Shown: positions 45,476-54,000 of the stretch, piece after piece | Layout of the letters: each line of letters begins with the position of its first letter | How positions within the stretch are numbered: position 1 is the first letter of the stretch | Source: Candidatus Saccharimonadota bacterium | GTDB taxonomy: Bacteria > Patescibacteriota > Saccharimonadia > Saccharimonadales > Saccharimonadaceae | Length of the DNA stretch: 64,000 bases | Direction: 5' to 3' | Assembly: GCA_017480035.1 (NCBI GenBank) | Contig: JAFVBJ010000003.1 | Location: forward strand, 1 to 64,000 | The notes under the pieces: model-generated | What the model saw: the letters and a program-made list of their open reading frames with translations, nothing else | Database searches by the model: none | Told to the model about the DNA's origin: nothing | Program-made: the position numbers and the translations under genes

Positions 45476-46419
45476 TAAAACTCCTCCAAGAAATCTAACT
45501 TACCACTTTCAAAATATCTAACATCATTAAGCATATATTTCATCATCACAAGCCTGTCGATTCCGCCGCCCCAAGCAAAGCCTTTATATTTCTCCGGGTC
45601 AATCCCGGCCGCCTTTAAGACATTCGGATGAATCATTCCACAACCAAGCAGCTCAAGCCAACCGTCGCCCTTCCCACCAAGGCTCTTTGGCTTCTCCACC
45701 AGAAGTTCAAACGAAGGTTCGGTAAATGGAAAATATCCCGGCTGTGTCTTAATTTTAAGACTCTGTCCATAATAAGTTTCAAAGAAATTCTTAAAGATTC
45801 CGAGCAGTTCGCCCATATTTGCCTTTTCCGCCACATAAACACCTTCACATTGATAAAATGTGTGTTCGTGCGTCGGATCGACGTCTTCGTTTCTAAAGAC
45901 GCGTCCAGGAATCACGATCGCAATTTGCCCGCCCTTTTCGAGACGGTCTTTATAAGTCGTCAGTGCGCGATTTTGCATCGCCGAAGTATGTGCGATTGGA
46001 ATAAATCCTTCGCTTGTTCTAAAAGTATCATAGCCATCGCGAGCTGGATGACCTTTCGAGAAGTTTAAAGAGTCAAACATATGGAATTCATCGTCAAGCT
46101 GGCGCGGTTCCATCACGTTAAAGCCCATCGCTTGATAGATGTCGACAACGTGGTCAAGTTCAGTCATCAAAGGGTGTTTTGAACCTTGCTTAAACTCCGG
46201 AATTGGAGCGTTAAATCCAGCCGGCGCAGTAATGTCGAGCGGTTCAACATTTGCGTCTTCCGCCGCTTCTTCCGCCGCCTTGATTTTATCCAAGATAGCT
46301 TGTTTCTTTTTATTCATTTCGACACCAAAAGCTTTTCTCTCCTCGACCGGGATAGTTTTAATTTTGGCATACTCCTTATTAAGAGCCTTCAGCTCCTCTT
46401 TTAACTTCTCAATTTCCAT
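45475..46419 (-). CDS. pheS: Phenylalanyl-tRNA synthetase alpha subunit
   Basis: The catalytic subunit of 314 residues has an N-terminal coiled coil (~1-55), class II motif 2 (GRVFRNEDVDPTHEHTFYQCEG) and motif 3 (FAWGGGIDRLVMMKY). FTEPSFE is present. A TATAAT box (46427-46432, minus) lies seven bases before ATG, so it is probably leaderless. It heads the pheST unit. Confidence 0.96.
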   Translation of the reverse strand: MEIEKLKEELKALNKEYAKIKTIPVEERKAFGVEMNKKKQAILDKIKAAEEAAEDANVEPLDITAPAGFNAPIPEFKQGSKHPLMTELDHVVDIYQAMGFNVMEPRQLDDEFHMFDSLNFSKGHPARDGYDTFRTSEGFIPIAHTSAMQNRALTTYKDRLEKGGQIAIVIPGRVFRNEDVDPTHEHTFYQCEGVYVAEKANMGELLGIFKNFFETYYGQSLKIKTQPGYFPFTEPSFELLVEKPKSLGGKGDGWLELLGCGMIHPNVLKAAGIDPEKYKGFAWGGGIDRLVMMKYMLNDVRYFESGKLDFLEEF

Positions 46420-46479
46420 TGCTTATATTATATCATATGTTATACTTAAAATAAGATTAAAATATGGAGGTAATCTCAA

Positions 46480-46905
46480 ATGGCAGACGAAACTGCACCA
46501 AAAAAACTAAATAAAGGCCTCATCGGTGGGATTATTGCAGCTATTGTTGCAATCATCGTAATTATCGTTGTGATTCTTTTAAACGCAACCCCAAAGGTCG
46601 TCGGAAAATACAAACTCGCCGCTTTCATCGATTCGGACGGCAAAGAACAGACCGAAATGGTCGGTCTTCTCACTGCCTTCGGCGGCAGCTACAACATCGA
46701 ATTCAAGAAAGATAAAACCGGTGTCCTAGAATTAAAAGGTGGCGACAATACCCAGACCATCAACTTCACTTGGACCGATAAGAAAGTCAAATTCGAAAAA
46801 ACTGCCGATGAAGAAGCTCACGAAACTGACTATACATACAAAGATGACACCGTCACTATCACTTATGATGGCAGTGGCATGAAATTCGAACGCGAAAAAC
46901 AATAA
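46480..46905 (+). CDS. Small membrane-anchored beta-rich protein
   Basis: The 141-residue product has a basic N-terminus, one membrane helix (~13-35) and an outer beta-rich domain (~40-141) that resembles lipocalin-like or DUF4923-type stress proteins in pattern only. A GGAGG Shine-Dalgarno lies before ATG. Function unknown. Confidence 0.7.
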   Translation: MADETAPKKLNKGLIGGIIAAIVAIIVIIVVILLNATPKVVGKYKLAAFIDSDGKEQTEMVGLLTAFGGSYNIEFKKDKTGVLELKGGDNTQTINFTWTDKKVKFEKTADEEAHETDYTYKDDTVTITYDGSGMKFEREKQ

Positions 46906-46913
46906 ATTTCTCT

Positions 46914-46941
46914 AAAAAGTACCGGGTAAACCGGTACTTTT
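46914..46941. terminator. Bidirectional terminator
   Basis: AAAAAGTACCGG-GTAAA-CCGGTACTTTTTT between convergent genes ending at 46905 and 46942. Confidence 0.85.
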
Positions 46942-47295
46942 TTATTCTCGCAACTTTTTTGTGTATTCATAAAGCGCTTGGATGTGATTTTCGAGAAAAT
47001 AATAGTGCTTAACATAAAACGCTGAAAGAATCGTCACAATCGCCGTCAAAATGTAAAATGGCAACATTTCTAGCATCCAACCGTACGATGCGAGGTCATA
47101 TCCAAAAATCGCTAATAGAATCATCGCCACCGCGACAAAGAAAAGCATGATAATAAGATGAATGAACCGTTCATGCTGAAAATTCGCGACCATTTCTTTG
47201 TGATATTCCGCGACCTTCACACGCTCAATCGGCCCGAGCTTCCCACTCGTTTTTTCTTTGATATATTTTTCGTACTCTCGGATTTTATCTTCCAT
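46942..47295 (-). CDS. Two-helix membrane protein of unknown function
   Basis: The product (117 residues from this start, MEDKIREYEKYIKEK) has an amphipathic N-terminal region and two membrane helices (~50-70 and ~78-100). A frame from 47334 is longer, but TATAAT (47302-47307, minus) lies in it, six bases before the ATG at 47295, so the shorter start is preferred. Confidence 0.65.
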   Translation of the reverse strand: MEDKIREYEKYIKEKTSGKLGPIERVKVAEYHKEMVANFQHERFIHLIIMLFFVAVAMILLAIFGYDLASYGWMLEMLPFYILTAIVTILSAFYVKHYYFLENHIQALYEYTKKLRE

Positions 47296-47375
47296 GTTTT
47301 TATTATAGCATAGCCTCGAAATGGTAAGTTGCATCTAGTGATATAATATAAATAGTGAACAAAGGAGCGAACAAT

Positions 47376-47906
47376 ATGAATACAAACGACAAAAAATTAG
47401 TAATTTATTTCTCACGCGCAGATGAAAACTATAGTGTTGGCAACGTCGAGGTCGGCAATACCGAGTTACTCGCAAAGGAAATAATCGCAAAGACTGGCGC
47501 TGATGAATTTAAGATTATACCAGAAGTAGCTTACCCAGCTAATTATCAAGAGACTGTTGACCAAGCCACTAAAGAACGAAATGAGCAAGCTCGCCCAGAA
47601 TATAAAAGCGACGTAGATATTTCCAACTACGATACGATTTTCTTCGGTTATCCAATTTGGTGGGGAGATATGCCAATGATCGTCTATAATTTTATTGAGA
47701 AGCACGACTGGAACGGTAAAACCGTAATTCCGTTCAATACACATGAGGGCTCTGGCAATTCTGGTACGTATAATATCCTTAAAAGCAAAATGTCTAGTGC
47801 AACACTCAAAGGCGACGGCTTTAATATGTCTGGCTCGACTGCTCGCACTGAGGATGGCATTAAAGAATTAGATAACTGGCTAGAGGGTCTAGGATACATC
47901 AACTGA
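47376..47906 (+). CDS. Flavodoxin family protein
   Basis: The 176-residue product has the FMN phosphate-binding loop region (LVIYFSRADENY), DTIFFGYPIWWGDMPMIVYNF and PFNTHEGSGNSGT, typical of the flavodoxin_4 family. It is likely an electron carrier or a quinone-reductase-type enzyme. The frame is open to GTG at 47355, but ATG at 47376 has an AAAGGAG Shine-Dalgarno at good distance and is preferred. Confidence 0.9.
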   Translation: MNTNDKKLVIYFSRADENYSVGNVEVGNTELLAKEIIAKTGADEFKIIPEVAYPANYQETVDQATKERNEQARPEYKSDVDISNYDTIFFGYPIWWGDMPMIVYNFIEKHDWNGKTVIPFNTHEGSGNSGTYNILKSKMSSATLKGDGFNMSGSTARTEDGIKELDNWLEGLGYIN

Positions 47907-47941
47907 ATGGCTAGAACCGTCTGAGGATCCAGAGGTATAGC

Positions 47942-48061
47942 ATGGAACAAGAAATAGTCGAGCGTTTCGAAGAATTTGAGCAGGCTATGATTATTCTGGA
48001 ACTTGGACGCTCGACACTCATGCAACATTTAAGCGCGAAAATGGCAAATGATATTACGTAG
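47942..48061 (+). CDS. Small protein, 39 residues, unknown
   Basis: A short frame MEQEIVERFEEFEQAMIILE follows the flavodoxin gene, with an AGAGG Shine-Dalgarno. It is predicted helical and acidic. Only spacing, strand and ribosome binding site support it. Confidence 0.35.
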   Translation: MEQEIVERFEEFEQAMIILELGRSTLMQHLSAKMANDIT

Positions 48062-48123
48062 ATAGTACTAATTAGGAATATACCGCTCGCATGAGGGGCG
48101 ACCTCAAAGAAACGAGGTAAACT

Positions 48124-48330
48124 ATGGCAAAACGCCACACATTCAAGAAAACAAAACCTGGCGAGCCGATACCGGTTACCGCTCGGCAGCTAGAAAGCTT
48201 TCTGCTCGAACATAATGGCAAGTTCAATTCGCGCGATTATGGCAAGCTCGAGCGCATGGAGCTTACCTATCCCCCTGTCCGCGACGCAATCCACGAGTTA
48301 AAGACTTATCCCCTAGAGACTCCAACTTAA
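48124..48330 (+). CDS. Small basic protein, 68 residues, unknown
   Basis: MAKRHTFKKTKPGEPIPVTA begins a basic protein with a helical middle. A GAGG Shine-Dalgarno precedes ATG, and it lies on the strand of the flavodoxin gene. A weak hairpin (GAATAC/GTATTC) follows before tRNA-Lys. No family recognised. Confidence 0.4.
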   Translation: MAKRHTFKKTKPGEPIPVTARQLESFLLEHNGKFNSRDYGKLERMELTYPPVRDAIHELKTYPLETPT

Positions 48331-48387
48331 CGTTTTGACGCAAACAAAAAAGAATACCTTTTCAGATATCCTTAGTATTCGTCATCG

Positions 48388-48464
48388 TGGTGATCCGGGT
48401 GGGACTTGAACCCACGACACCAAGCTTAAGAGGCTCGTGCTCTAACCAGCTGAGCTACCGGACC
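48388..48464 (-). tRNA. tRNA-Lys (CTT)
   Basis: Acceptor GGTCCGG/CCGGATC, D-arm GCTC/GAGC, anticodon stem CGAGC/GCTTG with loop CTCTTAA (anticodon CTT), T-arm GTGGG/CCCAC with TTCAAGT. Discriminator A and CCA are encoded. It stands at one edge of the AT-rich defence island. Confidence 0.96.
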
Positions 48465-48498
48465 ATAAACACATGCTTACCGGACGAACACTTCCTGT

Positions 48499-48527
48499 AT
48501 TATATCACAATTCCCTGTTTTTGTGAA
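48499..48527 (-). promoter_or_regulatory. tRNA-Lys promoter
   Basis: On the minus strand TTCACA (48527-48522), 17 bases, TATAAT (48504-48499). Confidence 0.75.
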
Positions 48528-48538
48528 GACCTACGTAG

Positions 48539-50026
48539 TTACTCAACACGCTTATTTTCTAAAAAGTTCTTTAATCCTAAAAAGTCACTTTCAAGTTTCA
48601 GCAATCTATAATTCTTTATTTTCTCGTCTTCATCATCTTTCCAAATTTTCTCCTTCTTAATTTTCTTAATTTCATTTAGCACCTCATTTATAAAATCTAA
48701 ATTATTTACAAAATCAAATATTTTCGTCAACATTATAAATGTTGCTCTCCTTTCATCATCATATTGTTTCCTAAATTCTTTCTCAATAAATCTGGTCTTT
48801 TCTTCCTCGCTATCAAAATCATTTAGGTCCAATGCAAGTACCGACGAATCCATTCGCCCAATTAACCCAAAATTTCTCTGCAAACCACACCAATTTACAA
48901 TACGTGAATAAGTTTCGCTTTTTCCATCAATTAAGCCAAAACTATATTCCCTAAAGGTATAAAAGTCAAACCACATTATAGGATCAATTTTTTCAAATAT
49001 TGCCTCGGTCAAATTATCAATAAATGCCGCGATTTTTACATCAATATCATTGCCCCTAATATCTCTGGATAATTCATTAAAATATGCATTAGTAATAGAG
49101 CTGTCGTTCGTATCATTCTTATCTATCTTAATTTGCAAATTCTTCAGAAAATCATTTTCCCAAACTCCATACAAATGGTCATCAGACTTACCATATGCAT
49201 CTTTTATTGCAGAAAAAATATTATATAAGAAAAATCTAACATCCAAACGTTCCAAGTCCAAGTTTTCTAACTCTTTAAAAATTATACGTTCATAAAAATG
49301 GTAATTATTACTACGACTAACCACAGCATTTGTTACTAATAAATTCAATAATTTTCTTTTTGCTTCCGCAGGATGTCTATTTTCGTTTCTTTTCATCACA
49401 TATTCATCATAATAATAACTCGCTAGAAAGACTATCAATTTTTCATACTCAACAGGATCACTAAAAGACATTTTACCAATGTTTGACATTAAAAGATTAA
49501 TCATTCTGTCCTGTTCAGTTTCATACATTTTTTCGTTTAAATCCAAATTTTGTGTAACTTCTATAAAAGCATCTACAATATGCGATTGGTTTATAACATC
49601 AATATTTTCAAAAATCATCTTCCATGTATGATATATTTCATCCACATTCTTCTGAGACGTATAGTATTGATATCTTAATTGTTGTTTGTAATTATAATCA
49701 TTTTCCCCAGATACTTCGCTTACACTTAGCCACTTTCGCGTATTATTCAAAATGTACAAAGTAAATATCGCCAAAGATATATCATAAACAACTGCTGGCC
49801 ATTTAATGATATCTACACACGAGAGCGTAATCAATCCAATAAAGAAGAAAAGCAAAAATTTTTTCGCGACTAACACCTTGTCAATAATGATATTTAAATC
49901 AATTTCATTTTTATTTTTCCCGTTAGAATTTTCAACCAAAAACACGGCTATTGGCAATAATAGCGCTGCAATGATCGCGGGAACCTCCAATAAAAATTCT
50001 TTCGAAACCCACGAATCAACCCACAA
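48539..50026 (-). CDS. Multi-pass membrane protein of the defence island, unknown family
   Basis: The 495-residue product has about three N-terminal membrane helices (~12-30, ~56-72, ~78-95). A long cytoplasmic helical, charged region of ~390 residues follows. No enzymatic motif is visible. The gene is markedly richer in A and T than its chromosomal neighbours and lies 89 bases downstream of the type IIG restriction-modification gene on the same strand. By position a defence effector, a sensor, or an accessory gene are all possible. I do not recognise it. Confidence 0.6.
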   Translation of the reverse strand: MWVDSWVSKEFLLEVPAIIAALLLPIAVFLVENSNGKNKNEIDLNIIIDKVLVAKKFLLFFFIGLITLSCVDIIKWPAVVYDISLAIFTLYILNNTRKWLSVSEVSGENDYNYKQQLRYQYYTSQKNVDEIYHTWKMIFENIDVINQSHIVDAFIEVTQNLDLNEKMYETEQDRMINLLMSNIGKMSFSDPVEYEKLIVFLASYYYDEYVMKRNENRHPAEAKRKLLNLLVTNAVVSRSNNYHFYERIIFKELENLDLERLDVRFFLYNIFSAIKDAYGKSDDHLYGVWENDFLKNLQIKIDKNDTNDSSITNAYFNELSRDIRGNDIDVKIAAFIDNLTEAIFEKIDPIMWFDFYTFREYSFGLIDGKSETYSRIVNWCGLQRNFGLIGRMDSSVLALDLNDFDSEEEKTRFIEKEFRKQYDDERRATFIMLTKIFDFVNNLDFINEVLNEIKKIKKEKIWKDDEDEKIKNYRLLKLESDFLGLKNFLENKRVE

Positions 50027-50115
50027 TGAAAAATTACAAATAGATGCCTCAAGGGAACTTATTTATTATGGAAATCGCGTACATAAATCCATTCTTTTTA
50101 GTATAAATTCGTCTT

Positions 50116-52959
50116 CTATATATTTATATCATTATACAAACGTCCAGATATAGACCTAGAATCTGACGAATTTTTAACATAAAGTTTTACTCCGGGTCTA
50201 ACAAAAGATTTAAACATCTTTTCTACCTCATCTTTTTTTAACGGATTACCATTTAAATCCCTAGAATAGTAATTAATATGGCCATCAAATAAAGGCATTT
50301 TCTTTCCTCCCCAAGGCACACTTAATTTGCCGCAAATTGAGAATACCGATTTTGTATTATCTCTTGTAGCTAAAAACCATTCAGAATAAGTATACTCGCC
50401 AACTCTGAAAATACCAATATCAAATTTATTTTTTTGTATTCTAGAATTAAATTTAGACGCAGACTTTATAGCTTTTTGAATCTCCGGACGCATAAAATAT
50501 TTATAAAATTTAGGATATTTTTTCCTAAGTTCATTCAAGCCATAAGGCACCTTTTGTCCATATTTATATGGGAAAACACAATATGTATCAACTGATTTTA
50601 GAATATTATCTTTTATATCGTCAGATTTGACATATGGATACACTATCTCATTTTCCAACTTCACAATCTCACCTGACAATACTATCCTTTTGTCTTTATT
50701 CATATAATGTTCAAACTTTGAAGTTTTTTCATCCACTTTACCAATGAATTTTAACAGATAATACCCTCCTTTACATAAAGATATCCCACTTCTAATTTTA
50801 TAATCATTATGACCCAGCACATCTTTTATTTCCTTATATTCATCCGCATCTACCACCATATAATGGTTATTAAAACTATCCTCTTTAGCAATTGCGACTT
50901 TTTCTTTATTTCCTTTTTTCTCTTCAACTACTATTTTTTCTACATTTTTAAATGAGAAATAATATTCAGCAAAATCCAATGTCACTGGGTCGAATGGTTT
51001 CATAGTTTTGTCATTCCACCTTATAACTTTATTTAGATAATATTTTCTGCCATCGGATAAAGTCGTTCTGCGAAAACCCTCAAATGATTTATTAAACAAT
51101 ATCGAATCTGGCATAATAAAGCCTAATGCGCCATCATTATTTAAACGCTCTCTCACCGATACATAAGCAATAAGCGCAGCAATGTTTAAATCCACACCAC
51201 CGCTATTCGTATCATCAGAGAAAATTCCGTCGATTCTACAATACTTAGATATTAAACCCTTATATGCATCTGGCAAATTAGACCACCTCACCCAAGGCGG
51301 ATTGCCAACGATACAATCCATGTTTCTTAAGGAGCCACATTTAAGATAATTACCAATAATTTTAAGCCATATTGAATTTAGATTTCGTTCTTCTAAATTA
51401 ATTAAAATTTTCAATAACTCATCATATTGTTCTTGCAAAACATCATAATGAGTAAAATCATAGCTTTGTATTATATTTTTTGCACCATCAAAATTTTTAT
51501 TTTTAACTTGAATTTCAATTTCATCTAAAATTTCAAAGAATTTAGGGGCATCAACAAAATCTTTCGCAAATGTAAACTCTATTGTATCCACATCATATAT
51601 TGATGTCGTAAGTTCATATTCATAGCATTCGATACCACTCAAATTGACAAGACGCGGAAAATAAGTAGAATCACCAAGATATACAGGAATCTCCAGTTCA
51701 GAAGAAATATCAAAATTATTAATTAAATAGTTAATCTTTGCAGTTAAAACTGCTAATGGATTGATATCAATACCGTAAACATTTTTTATTCCCCGTTCTA
51801 AAGCGTACAATAAGAAAATGCCACTGCCACACGTAGGGTCTAAAATACTTATTTCATTTTCTTTTTTATTTGTTATTTTTACAGTATTATCCACTACACT
51901 CCTAGCAAGATAATATGGTGTGTAATACTCCCCCATATCATGTCTTACCCAAAATGGAAAGATATTCTCATAAAATTTTATAAACAACAAATTAATCTTC
52001 TCAGTTTCAATTGTCGTTACATCCGTAATCTTTTCATAAAAATATTCATATAAATAATCATTAAATTCGCCGAGATACCAAGAGAAAAAATCACCATCAA
52101 TTAAATTTACAATATTGTATTTACGATATAACTCATTGCTTTCAATATCTCTATAAAAGTCTTCAAAGAAATCTGGTTTAGATATCTTTTCTCCAGTTCT
52201 ATCTATAATTATTTTATATAAAACAAGTTTAAGAGATATGGCATAATAAGTCTGTATGGCAAAAAGAGCTTTATATTCTTTTTCAATACTATCTATTTTT
52301 TTATTCAATAACTGCTCATAGAATTTTACGGCATTACCTCTTTTTTCAAGATCTAATGTATCATGCTCCTCAGACAAATTAAATAATTTTTGCCACTCAT
52401 TATATAGCAATTCCGTTCTTTGGCTCTTGGATTCACATAAAACCTGATATATTTCGCGAATTATCAATCTATTATTTTCAATTCCAAGATGTTCATTTAT
52501 AGTGTTCTCGTCTAAAACCAGTTCATCTTTATTTGCAAGAACTGCACAAATATATTTAAACTGGTATTCATTAATTTCGCCCGAAAGCTGCTCATTTTTT
52601 TCAAAATCTTTCTTTTCTGGAGAATATGTATATATGTCCAATTGCTTTCCATTTGTAAGAATACCCCATGAATAAGGGCCGTTATCTTCAAGGTAAGAAA
52701 TTAGTTGTTCTTTCTGTGAATCACCAAGAGAAACCGTCGGTTTTTTGTATTCAATAATAAAATTTTCGTATTTCGAATCAATAAAAGTATTAAGAGATGT
52801 CTTTTTTTCATTTCTGAAGGAAATTGTTTTATTATATTTTTCCTTCAAAAAAGTTTTTATATCTTCATTTATTGCCTGACGAACATCTTCTTCGGTGACC
52901 TCATCATTCCTAGCAATACGTAGTTTTAACTCTCTTAGGTTTTCCAATATCTCAGTCAT
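50116..52959 (-). CDS. Type IIG (Eco57I-like) restriction-modification enzyme
   Basis: A single protein that both cuts and N6-adenine-methylates DNA. The N-terminal nuclease domain shows a PD-(D/E)xK-like FIDSKYENFIIEYKK (~58-72). The central methylase has motif I DPTCGSGIFLL and motif IV NPPWVRW, preceded by MGEYYTPYYLA. The C-terminal part is a target-recognition-like region. 947 residues is usual for the class. A GGAG Shine-Dalgarno precedes the ATG. Strong AT-richness suggests acquisition by transfer. Confidence 0.9.
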   Translation of the reverse strand: MTEILENLRELKLRIARNDEVTEEDVRQAINEDIKTFLKEKYNKTISFRNEKKTSLNTFIDSKYENFIIEYKKPTVSLGDSQKEQLISYLEDNGPYSWGILTNGKQLDIYTYSPEKKDFEKNEQLSGEINEYQFKYICAVLANKDELVLDENTINEHLGIENNRLIIREIYQVLCESKSQRTELLYNEWQKLFNLSEEHDTLDLEKRGNAVKFYEQLLNKKIDSIEKEYKALFAIQTYYAISLKLVLYKIIIDRTGEKISKPDFFEDFYRDIESNELYRKYNIVNLIDGDFFSWYLGEFNDYLYEYFYEKITDVTTIETEKINLLFIKFYENIFPFWVRHDMGEYYTPYYLARSVVDNTVKITNKKENEISILDPTCGSGIFLLYALERGIKNVYGIDINPLAVLTAKINYLINNFDISSELEIPVYLGDSTYFPRLVNLSGIECYEYELTTSIYDVDTIEFTFAKDFVDAPKFFEILDEIEIQVKNKNFDGAKNIIQSYDFTHYDVLQEQYDELLKILINLEERNLNSIWLKIIGNYLKCGSLRNMDCIVGNPPWVRWSNLPDAYKGLISKYCRIDGIFSDDTNSGGVDLNIAALIAYVSVRERLNNDGALGFIMPDSILFNKSFEGFRRTTLSDGRKYYLNKVIRWNDKTMKPFDPVTLDFAEYYFSFKNVEKIVVEEKKGNKEKVAIAKEDSFNNHYMVVDADEYKEIKDVLGHNDYKIRSGISLCKGGYYLLKFIGKVDEKTSKFEHYMNKDKRIVLSGEIVKLENEIVYPYVKSDDIKDNILKSVDTYCVFPYKYGQKVPYGLNELRKKYPKFYKYFMRPEIQKAIKSASKFNSRIQKNKFDIGIFRVGEYTYSEWFLATRDNTKSVFSICGKLSVPWGGKKMPLFDGHINYYSRDLNGNPLKKDEVEKMFKSFVRPGVKLYVKNSSDSRSISGRLYNDINI

Positions 52960-53126
52960 TAAGCCATCTCCGATCCTTTTATTTTGCCTTTATTATATTA
53001 TATCAAATACAAAAAATGTTCATAGCCCTAAAATTATTCTTTTTAAAACACACATCTAGTCGCACAAAATATCCCATTGGAACAATTTTACTCAAGAACA
53101 AACACACTATATAATACTTACTATTC

Positions 53127-53915
53127 TTATTTATGCCCAAACAGTGAAGATATAGACACAACTTTTCTTTCGTCATCAATCTTATAATAGATTCTATCTG
53201 TCTGAGTAAGTCGAATTGAACAGGTTCCTCTCAAATCACCACTTAAAAGCTCCGGCTTTCCCATGCCGATATGACGTGGATCAAACGACATTTGCTCAAA
53301 AACTCTTTGTGCTTTTTTCTGCACACTCATAGGCATACTATGTAGCTTCTCGTCATCTCTCTTTGCAATTTTACCATCTAATCTAACTTCATATTTATCC
53401 TTTGAGACAACAGTACAAAAGTTTAAAAACGAAAAGTCGCTCAAAAATTCATCTATCGTCACACCAAGGCTCTGAAGAAGTTCTACAGTATTTTCAATTG
53501 ATTTCCATTCCTTTTCACTATAAAGGACAAAATCAGTATTATCATTATGGTATCCCATTGAAGCATTATACGCTCCACTACGAACACTATTGCGAACACC
53601 ATTCAATGCATGAACTATGTTTAATAACCTCTCAAATTCTGGATTATCTTCATCTACCGGAAACTCAAATTCATTAGCGTCAGCACATCCTCTACTGCTA
53701 CAACTACCACTGTTTCTATTATAGTGAATCATTCTTTCATAATATTCTGCAAGGGTTGGCTCTAAAAGTATTGCTTTATTTTCTTTTTTACAGTTTTTCT
53801 CGCCACCTTCAAAGAGTTTAATTTTAACTGGAGCACACTCGTTTTCAGAAATATAAATAGCTTCCGTAAGCTTCATACACACATTATCAATTCTTCGAAT
53901 TTTTATTGTTTTCAT
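53127..53915 (-). CDS. Protein with C-terminal RelE/YoeB-like toxin domain
   Basis: The product (262 residues from this start) ends with a domain of about 75 residues that follows the Txe/YoeB pattern: GKPELLSGDLRGTCSIRLTQ, then TDRIYYKI and a final GHK. The Arg and His used by YoeB are kept. The Tyr after His is Lys and the Glu equivalent is not evident. The first ~185 residues have four Cys near CSSRGCAD and no known fold. RelE/YoeB toxins cut mRNA on ribosomes; here the N-terminal part may act as a built-in control. A frame from 53945 exists, but ATG 53915 has an AAAGGAGAT Shine-Dalgarno. Confidence 0.65.
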   Translation of the reverse strand: MKTIKIRRIDNVCMKLTEAIYISENECAPVKIKLFEGGEKNCKKENKAILLEPTLAEYYERMIHYNRNSGSCSSRGCADANEFEFPVDEDNPEFERLLNIVHALNGVRNSVRSGAYNASMGYHNDNTDFVLYSEKEWKSIENTVELLQSLGVTIDEFLSDFSFLNFCTVVSKDKYEVRLDGKIAKRDDEKLHSMPMSVQKKAQRVFEQMSFDPRHIGMGKPELLSGDLRGTCSIRLTQTDRIYYKIDDERKVVSISSLFGHK

Positions 53916-53962
53916 ATTTTTATCTCCTTTCTTTTTACCCGCCAATTTCTTATTTTAAAGAG

Positions 53963-54000
53963 ATAATACAACACTTACCTATCCTTTGCAAGCATAAGCA
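53963..54000 (-). promoter_or_regulatory. Promoter at the island boundary
   Basis: On the minus strand TGCTTATGC-TTGCAA (54000-53986) is followed after 17 bases by TATTAT (53968-53963). The first 15 bases equal those of the comM and surface-protein promoters. The -35 half overlaps the last codons of the methylase gene. Confidence 0.6.

Noticed and set aside
48388-48540. Integration of the AT-rich island into the 3' end of tRNA-Lys
   Set aside because: The island abuts the 5' side of the tRNA with its promoter between; no repeated tRNA end or integrase is visible.
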